Shown piece after piece: positions 6,040 to 10,868 of a DNA stretch of 10,868 bases; within the stretch, counting starts at the first letter, position 1; each line of letters begins with the position of its first letter. The DNA is from Prevotellaceae bacterium UBA6858. Its GTDB lineage: Bacteria > Bacteroidota > Bacteroidia > Bacteroidales > Bacteroidaceae. Both the position numbers and the translations under genes were made by a program. The notes beneath the pieces are model-generated. The model had not been told where the DNA came from. It made no database searches and saw only the letters and a list, made by a program, of their open reading frames with translations. Location: positions 29,693-40,560 of the forward strand of contig DKDC01000036.1 in the NCBI GenBank assembly GCA_002451695.1, written 5' to 3'.

Positions 6040-8463
6040 TCACCGCTGTTTTGCCGGCTTTTCCACGCGGATTACGGCTTGGGCGGCAATGGAAGGTTCG
6101 TCTTTGCACGTTACCGTCAGCACGGCATTGCCGCTTTTTGAGGTCGAGCGCACCAAAACCACCATTTCACCGTGGAAAAGGCGCATCTGCGGTTCCTCAA
6201 AAGGTTCGAGCGATGAGGCGTCGCCGTTGCAGGCCGCCTGATATTTCGCGCCCTTTACGGAAAACAGTAACTCGTTGTCAGCATCGGGACATTCGTTCCC
6301 GTCGGCATCGAGCATCCTGACCGTTACAAACGATATGTCATCACCGTCAGCCTTTATCACACTGCGGTCGGGCGTTAGCTCGAGCTTGGCGGGCTTTCCT
6401 GCGGTGCGCACAACCTTTTCCGCCGCACGGTTTCCAGCCGCATCGTATGCCACAACCTTAATCTCGCCCGGTTCGTACTTTACATCCATCCACTTGATGC
6501 GGTTTGCGTCAAAGAGCTTTGTCGGGTCTTTTCTCACCTTTCCCATGCTTTTTCCGTTCACAAACAGCTCGGCTTCGGGAAAGCTTGTGTAGCACATCAC
6601 GGGAACTGTCTTGCCCTCCATGCCGTGCCACGTCCAATGGGGAAGGACGTGCAGGGTTTTGTCATCGGTATTCCAGCGGCTGCGGTAGAAATAAAACCTG
6701 TCCTTGGGCAGACCCGCGAGGTCAACTATGCCGAAATAGCTGCTGCGCGACGGCCACATGCTGCTGTATGGGAAGTTCTCGCCGAGATAGTCGAAACCTG
6801 TCCATACAAACTCGCCGATAATCCACGGTTTTCTGTCCTGATACCATGCATCGTAATCGGGAATGTTGCTCCACGAGCCGCTGTACAGGTCGTAGCTCGA
6901 AACTTGCCGGTCGGGATTTGTGCTGCCGTTTGTCGTGTGTATTGCAGGAAAATGGTAAACGCCACGGCTGCTAAGCGTTGAAGCCGTCTCGCTTGCCACC
7001 AGAAAGCCTTGCGGAAGTGAATCTATATAGGTTTCGTAGCACTGCGTGTGATAGTTGAAGCCCGGGATGTCGAGCGGCTTGAAATATCCGCTGCGTGTCG
7101 CCCCCGCCACGTCATCAACTCCCGCCGTAACGGGACGTGTGGGGTCGAGCCTGTGAAGCAGGTCAACAAGTCTGCGGCACGCTTCCGCGCCCTCCTTTGT
7201 CTTTTGGTCGGGTATCTCGTTGCCGATGCTCCACATCACAATCGAGGGGTGGTTTCTGTGGTTGTAGTATTCGTTTGTCAGGTCCTTTTCCGCCCATTCG
7301 TTGAAAAAGCGGCTGTAGGCGTTGGCTGTCTTTCCCGTCATCCAGCTGTCGAACGATTCCGCCATTACCAGCATTCCCAACGAGTCGCAAAGATCCATCA
7401 TCATCGTCGATGGCATATTGTGCGAGGTACGTATGGCGTCGCAGCCCATGTCCTTCATTATTTTTATCTGACGCGCTATCGCCGCCTCGTTCACTGCCGC
7501 GCCGAGCGGCCCGAGGTCGTGGTGCAGACACACACCTTTGAATTTCCGCGTCTTTCCGTTTAACTGGAAACCCTTTTCCTTTGTGAACGAAATGCTTCTT
7601 ATTCCGAAGCGCGTCAGGTTTTCGTCAACCGTCTTGCCGTTCTTTATAAGGCGTGTGCGGAGTGTGTAAAGATTTGGCGTTTCGGGCGACCACAACGCGG
7701 GACTGCCAATTTTCAGGCTTGCCTTCAGTTTTCCGCCGGCGAAATCTCCCTTTGCGGTTGCGGCTTCCCTTCCGCCCCGCGACAACACAGAAATTTCAGC
7801 TTTCAGCCCCTCAGAACTTCCGTCTCGCAAAACCACATCAACGCTGACTGTTGCCGATTTTTCGGAAACCTTTGGCGTTGTTACCCAAACGCCCCATGTG
7901 TCAATTACGTCCTTGCCCGAAAGAATCAGCTTCACCGGGCGGTAAATTCCGCCGCCGGGATACCAGCGGCTGCTCAAGCCGGGATTGTTCAACTTTACCA
8001 CAAGCGAGTTTTCGCCTCCTTTCAAAAACGGCGTGGCGTCAATGCGGAAAGCGTTATATCCGTTCGCCCATTTCCCGGCAAGTTTTCCGTTTACATACAC
8101 TTCAGGCTCCGCCATTGCGCCGTCAAAGAGCAATTCGGCATGAGTGTAAGGGCGGGGGACTTTGAACTTGGTGCGGTATTCCCCTTTCCCCGGCCAGGGC
8201 AAAGCCCCCGTGTTGCCGGTGGATTCGTGCACCACTTTCTTGCCGTCAACAACGCTCTCGCTTCTCCACACATCGTTGTTCTTGTCAAACTTCCCCGATA
8301 TGGCCCAGTCGTGAGGCAATGTTACGGCGCGGAACGTCGCGCCGTCTTTCGAGAAAGTCCAGCCGTCACGCAGGGTTACAGTCTTGTGGATTTGCGCCTG
8401 TGCCATTGCGGCGAAAGCCATTGCGCAGAGCGTTGCCGCCAAAAAACGATTATTTTTTTCCAT
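6040..8463 (-). CDS. Secreted glycoside hydrolase family 2 (probable beta-galactosidase type)
   Basis: An 807-residue GH2 enzyme. Residues 1 to about 24 are a signal peptide (hydrophobic core LAATLCAMAFAAMA, cleavage near AQA/Q), with no lipobox Cys, so the periplasm is the likely place. Domain order: sugar-binding jelly roll (about 28-182, with HDWAISGKF and RWYPGGGIYRPV), Ig-like domain (about 187-290), TIM barrel (about 295-600), a DUF4982-like domain (about 605-680) and a C-terminal Ig-like domain (about 692-802). In the barrel, SIGNE places the acid/base at Glu416. SETAS places the probable nucleophile at Glu492, and GEFVWTGFDYLGE (550-562) corresponds to the FVWDW region of LacZ. Both catalytic residues are present. 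Beta-galactosidase is the best guess from this architecture; beta-glucuronidase or another beta-glycosidase is possible. No SusC/SusD or other polysaccharide-utilisation gene is nearby. The ATG follows the U32 stop by 10 bases. Confidence 0.92.
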   Translation of the reverse strand: MEKNNRFLAATLCAMAFAAMAQAQIHKTVTLRDGWTFSKDGATFRAVTLPHDWAISGKFDKNNDVWRSESVVDGKKVVHESTGNTGALPWPGKGEYRTKFKVPRPYTHAELLFDGAMAEPEVYVNGKLAGKWANGYNAFRIDATPFLKGGENSLVVKLNNPGLSSRWYPGGGIYRPVKLILSGKDVIDTWGVWVTTPKVSEKSATVSVDVVLRDGSSEGLKAEISVLSRGGREAATAKGDFAGGKLKASLKIGSPALWSPETPNLYTLRTRLIKNGKTVDENLTRFGIRSISFTKEKGFQLNGKTRKFKGVCLHHDLGPLGAAVNEAAIARQIKIMKDMGCDAIRTSHNMPSTMMMDLCDSLGMLVMAESFDSWMTGKTANAYSRFFNEWAEKDLTNEYYNHRNHPSIVMWSIGNEIPDQKTKEGAEACRRLVDLLHRLDPTRPVTAGVDDVAGATRSGYFKPLDIPGFNYHTQCYETYIDSLPQGFLVASETASTLSSRGVYHFPAIHTTNGSTNPDRQVSSYDLYSGSWSNIPDYDAWYQDRKPWIIGEFVWTGFDYLGENFPYSSMWPSRSSYFGIVDLAGLPKDRFYFYRSRWNTDDKTLHVLPHWTWHGMEGKTVPVMCYTSFPEAELFVNGKSMGKVRKDPTKLFDANRIKWMDVKYEPGEIKVVAYDAAGNRAAEKVVRTAGKPAKLELTPDRSVIKADGDDISFVTVRMLDADGNECPDADNELLFSVKGAKYQAACNGDASSLEPFEEPQMRLFHGEMVVLVRSTSKSGNAVLTVTCKDEPSIAAQAVIRVEKPAKQR

Positions 8464-8473
8464 AACAAAAAAA

Positions 8474-9730
8474 TTATTGCTGTTGCGCCTCTTCGGCGGG
8501 GATTATTCGGAAAAGCTTGTCACTCTTTCTTATCTTCACGTCCACAGGCAGGGAAACGTGCCAGCCTTTCTCCGCCGTCTCCACCTGGTTCATGTCATAG
8601 CGTATCTCGGAAGCGTTGAAATAAACCGCGCCTGTGGTAGGGCCGGTAACAAGCAGCTTGTCGCCCTTGTGGATTTCGGCCGCCTCTATAACAAACTCGC
8701 CCACCCCGAGGTTGGAATAGTATTTCACGCCCTTGCCGGCATAAACTTTCCGCTCCGTGGCAAGACTTCCGTATTTCCCGTTCCATTCCCCGAGCCGCTG
8801 CCCCAAATAATAGCCGTCCCAAAAGCCACGGTTGAACACCGTTGCCAGACGTTCGTCCCATTCGTCCTTTTTCTTTTCGGTGAATGTGCCGTCAACAATA
8901 GCCTGCAATGCCTCCTTGTAGCATCTCACCACCGTAAGCACATATTCAGGGCCGCGTGCGCGCCCCTCAATCTTGAACACCCTTACGCCCGCATCCACCA
9001 TACGGTCGAGAAAGCGAATTGTCTTCAAGTCCTTTGGCGACATTATATATTTGTTGTCTATGTCCAGCTCCGTGCCTGTTTCGCGGTCGCGCACGGTGTA
9101 GCCGCGCCGGCACACCTGAAGGCACTGCCCACGGTTTGCGCTGTGATTAAGGTTGTCGAGGCTCATGTAGCATTTTCCGCTGACCGCCATGCACAGCGCA
9201 CCGTGGCAGAACATCTCTATCCTCATCCGCTCCCCCTTGGGCCCGCAGATATTCCCGCTTTGTATGTCCGAGTGTATGCGCTTCACCTTGTCAAGGCTAA
9301 GTTCCCTTGCAAGCACCGCCACATCGGCAAACTGCGAGTAAAAGCGCAGGGCTTCGGTGTTGCTTATATTAAGTTGCGTGGAAAGGTGCACCTCCATGCC
9401 CTTTTCGCGGCAATACGTTATGACGGCGATGTCGGAGGCTATAACCGCGCTTATCCCCGCCTCGCACGCGGCATCCACTATCTCGTGCATCTGCCGCATG
9501 TCATCGTCATAAATTATTGTGTTCACCGTAAGGTAGCTCCTCACCCCGCGCTCGCGGCACAGCGACGCAATCTCCCTAAGGTCGGAAATGCCGAAATGGT
9601 TTGCGGAGTGCGAGCGCATATTCAGCGTGCCCACGCCAAAATAAACCGAACCCGCGCCCGCCTGAAAAGCCGCGAAAAGCGACTCACGCGAGCCTGCAGG
9701 AGCCATTATTTCAAATTCCTCAATTTTCAT
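8474..9730 (-). CDS. Peptidase U32 family protein (TrhP/RlhA-like RNA hydroxylation factor)
   Basis: A 418-residue U32-family protein. The family was named for a collagenase, but its characterised E. coli members are prephenate-dependent RNA hydroxylation factors (TrhP for tRNA ho5U34, RlhA for 23S rRNA C2501) or ubiquinone hydroxylases (UbiU/UbiV), holding a 4Fe-4S cluster. The N-terminal TIM-barrel opening IMAPAGS (8-14) and VYFGVGTLNMR (29-39) are present. The U32 signature E-x-F-x2-G-A-L-C-x4-G-x-C-x-M-S runs from 172 to 190. Cys180, Cys187, Cys203 and Cys207 are the likely cluster ligands. KYIMSPKDL (227-235) and FKIEGRARGPEYV (252-264) are also typical. The domain after about residue 315 resembles the C-terminal beta-barrel of this family. 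It is cytoplasmic. tRNA wobble-uridine hydroxylation is the likeliest role, but rRNA hydroxylation cannot be excluded. The gene overlaps the upstream CPBP gene by 11 bases (9720-9730). Confidence 0.9.
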   Translation of the reverse strand: MKIEEFEIMAPAGSRESLFAAFQAGAGSVYFGVGTLNMRSHSANHFGISDLREIASLCRERGVRSYLTVNTIIYDDDMRQMHEIVDAACEAGISAVIASDIAVITYCREKGMEVHLSTQLNISNTEALRFYSQFADVAVLARELSLDKVKRIHSDIQSGNICGPKGERMRIEMFCHGALCMAVSGKCYMSLDNLNHSANRGQCLQVCRRGYTVRDRETGTELDIDNKYIMSPKDLKTIRFLDRMVDAGVRVFKIEGRARGPEYVLTVVRCYKEALQAIVDGTFTEKKKDEWDERLATVFNRGFWDGYYLGQRLGEWNGKYGSLATERKVYAGKGVKYYSNLGVGEFVIEAAEIHKGDKLLVTGPTTGAVYFNASEIRYDMNQVETAEKGWHVSLPVDVKIRKSDKLFRIIPAEEAQQQ

Positions 9731-10529
9731 CGTGCAATATTTCGTGAGCGGGTTCTGCCGAAGCCGCAGTTTTCCTGTTGTAAGTCCTTATGAGCAGCGC
9801 GGCAATCACAGCCGCCGCCACAGATATCGCCACGGCATTAACCGTTCCGCCCACAAGCAGGGAGAACGTGGCGTTTTTCGAGACGCACAGCGCCACAACC
9901 ACGCAAAGCGAATTGTTCACCACATGACAGACCACGGAAGGTATAATGCTTCCCGTGCGCACATACAGCCAGCCGAGCAATATGCCTATCACGAAAGCCG
10001 CCGGAATCTGTGCGGGGTTGAAATGCACCAAACCGAACACGAGCGCGGTTATCGGCACCGCCACCACCGCCTTTACCTTGCCCTCAAGCAGCGAGCCGAG
10101 GAATGCGCGGCGGAACACCAGCTCCTCGACCACAGGCCCTGCCACCGCCAAACAGAATATGCCGAGCGGGTTGTGCATCAGCGACTCCATGCTCCCGCCA
10201 AGGCTGTCGCTCAGGTCAAGAAGCTCCTCCACATAGCTCATCGGCACAAGAGCCAGGACAAGTATCGCCACCGCCAGCGGCAAAACCGTCCTGCGGCGCA
10301 CGATCCCCGCCCGGGGCGACAGCAGCCGCCAGCTGTAGAGTGCGCCTATTGTCAGCGCATAGATGGCGAGCATCATCCCCGAAAGCACGTAAGGGTTGCA
10401 AATCTGCCCGGAAACCTTGTCAACCCCGCCAAAGCTCATGCCGTAAGCACCAAGGATATACGTGGTTACTATTGGCACTACAACCTGCATTATAATGAAT
10501 ACAAGAACAACGAGAACCGCTTTTTTCAT
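9720..10529 (-). CDS. CPBP family intramembrane glutamic endopeptidase (CAAX protease-like, Abi)
   Basis: A 269-residue membrane protein of the CPBP/Abi (CAAX prenyl protease 2-like) family. The three family motifs are intact: EExxxR at 135-140 (Glu135, Glu136, Arg140), FxxxH at 165-169 (Phe165, His169), and HxxxN at 202-206. About eight hydrophobic segments are seen, the first serving as a membrane anchor at residues 4-26. Bacterial members are linked to processing or immunity against peptides, but most have no known substrate. The protein is probably active, since all catalytic positions are kept. The start is the ATG at 10529; its promoter -7 box TATCTTTG lies about 45 bases upstream. It heads the run CPBP, U32, GH2, DUF554, GNAT and overlaps U32, pointing to translational coupling. 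Confidence 0.9.
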   Translation of the reverse strand: MKKAVLVVLVFIIMQVVVPIVTTYILGAYGMSFGGVDKVSGQICNPYVLSGMMLAIYALTIGALYSWRLLSPRAGIVRRRTVLPLAVAILVLALVPMSYVEELLDLSDSLGGSMESLMHNPLGIFCLAVAGPVVEELVFRRAFLGSLLEGKVKAVVAVPITALVFGLVHFNPAQIPAAFVIGILLGWLYVRTGSIIPSVVCHVVNNSLCVVVALCVSKNATFSLLVGGTVNAVAISVAAAVIAALLIRTYNRKTAASAEPAHEILHDEN

Positions 10530-10572
10530 ATCCAGAACCGAATTGTTTTGATGTTAAAACGTAATTTGTATG

Positions 10573-10580
10573 CAAAGATA
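10573..10580 (-). promoter_or_regulatory. Promoter -7 box for the CPBP-led operon
   Basis: TATCTTTG on the minus strand matches the Bacteroidetes TAnnTTTG box exactly. No good TTTG is found 19-20 bases upstream, so the -33 element is weak or absent. The start site would be near 10567, giving a leader of about 38 bases. It lies back to back with the tRNA promoter. Confidence 0.55.
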
Positions 10581-10602
10581 GCGAAAAAATACAGCCGAAT
10601 GC

Positions 10603-10633
10603 TTTGCCTGTTAATGGGAATTTCTTACTTTTG
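10603..10633 (+). promoter_or_regulatory. Bacteroidetes-type promoter of tRNA-Met
   Basis: TTTG (10603-10606), 19 bases, then TACTTTTG (10626-10633): both boxes match the phylum consensus with ideal spacing. The start site would fall near 10640, about 25 bases before the tRNA. Confidence 0.75.
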
Positions 10634-10664
10634 CACCGCGTTTGCGCAACCGTATGGCGCGAAT

Positions 10665-10738
10665 GGCGGGATAGCTCAGCCGGTTAGAGCGCATGATTCA
10701 TAATCATGAGGTCCCCAGTTCAATCCTGGGTCCCGCTA
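10665..10738 (+). tRNA. tRNA-Met (CAT anticodon), elongator type
   Basis: A full cloverleaf of 74 bases. The acceptor stem GGCGGGA pairs with TCCCGCT, the first pair being G-T. The D stem is GCTC/GAGC and the anticodon stem CATGA/TCATG, with loop TTCATAA (anticodon CAT at 10699-10701). The T stem is CCCAG/CTGGG with loop TTCAATC. The discriminator base is A10738; CCA is not encoded and must be added. The anticodon stem lacks the three G-C pairs of initiator tRNA, so it is an elongator. A lysidine-modified tRNA-Ile (CAT) is the alternative; the stems look more like Met to me. Confidence 0.93.
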
Positions 10739-10750
10739 CTTGAACAAAAA

Positions 10751-10781
10751 GGCACAGATGGTTTCCACCTGTGCCTTTTTT
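10751..10781 (+). terminator. Intrinsic terminator of tRNA-Met
   Basis: GGCACAG (10751-10757) pairs with CTGTGCC (10769-10775), with an inner TGG/CCA after one A-C mismatch and a TTT loop, followed by six T. It starts 12 bases after the tRNA 3' end and is a strong rho-independent terminator. Confidence 0.9.
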
Positions 10782-10836
10782 GTTTTATGTCCCCTGTGCG
10801 TTTCCCTGCAATTACAGGTTCTGCTGAAAAGTGGCG

Positions 10837-10868
10837 AAAACTACATAAGACATAGGAAAAACTACGTC
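10837..10868 (+). repeat. Start of a third heptad-type 21-bp repeat array (copy C, cut by window edge)
   Basis: The unit at 10837-10857 matches the first unit of copy B (4486-4506) at 17 of 21 bases; a second unit begins at 10858 and runs off the window. Read in the same frame it gives K-T-T-stop-D-I-G, then K-T-T. A TAA therefore sits where copy B has Trp and the consensus has Ser. Any ORF must start further right, or this unit has decayed. The orientation is the same as copies A and B. Confidence 0.5.

Noticed and set aside
8450..8475. Runs of seven or more A/T at the U32-GH2 junction as a phase-variation tract
   Set aside because: The runs are short and A-rich starts are normal in this phylum; both reading frames are intact.
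8384..9793. 469-codon plus-strand ORF opposite the U32 gene
   Set aside because: It lies antisense to a gene with an exact U32 signature, and its translation is rich in His, Arg and Cys with no recognisable domain. It arises from codon bias of the real gene.
9732..10703. 323-codon plus-strand ORF opposite the CPBP gene and running into the tRNA
   Set aside because: It is antisense to a gene with intact CPBP motifs, overlaps the tRNA promoter and ends inside the tRNA.

Overview
The window looks like chromosomal DNA of a Bacteroidales bacterium. A gut Muribaculaceae-like organism is my guess; the genus cannot be fixed from sequence alone. The evidence is a DUF2723 (GT117-type) giant membrane protein typical of Bacteroidota, a GH2 enzyme with a DUF4982-type C-terminus, starts led by A-rich stretches instead of Shine-Dalgarno sites, and promoters of the Bacteroidetes form (TTTG, about 19-20 bases, TAnnTTTG) before the DUF2723 gene and before a tRNA.

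Layout: all seven recognised protein genes lie on the minus strand. The right-hand block, read right to left, is a CPBP (CAAX-like) membrane protease, a U32-family RNA-hydroxylation protein overlapping it by 11 bases, a secreted GH2 glycosidase 10 bases further on, a DUF554 membrane protein (after about 60 bases), and a phosphinothricin-acetyltransferase-like GNAT enzyme (6-base gap). They are close enough to form one operon of mixed functions. The left-hand block is the DUF2723 membrane protein followed after 24 bases by a NodB-type polysaccharide deacetylase, ending at a stem-loop near position 160-190. This pair plausibly acts on cell-surface glycans or protein O-glycans. An elongator tRNA-Met (CAT) lies on the plus strand at the right, with its own promoter and terminator.

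The most unusual content is in the gaps between genes. At the left edge, in the 513-base gap in the middle, and at the right edge there are related plus-strand elements made of 21-base (7-codon) units. The middle copy reads as heptads of the form K-T-(M/T)-S-(D/Y)-(V/I)-x and ends in a short tail and a stop. The left-edge copy ends with the same tail. Their differences fall at codon positions 3 and 1, never at position 2 of a sense codon, and both keep a stop at the same place. This suggests a dispersed family of tiny heptad-repeat proteins, or relics of one, that normal gene calling would miss. The middle copy is preceded in frame by a stretch with hairpins and repeated TGCAA words.
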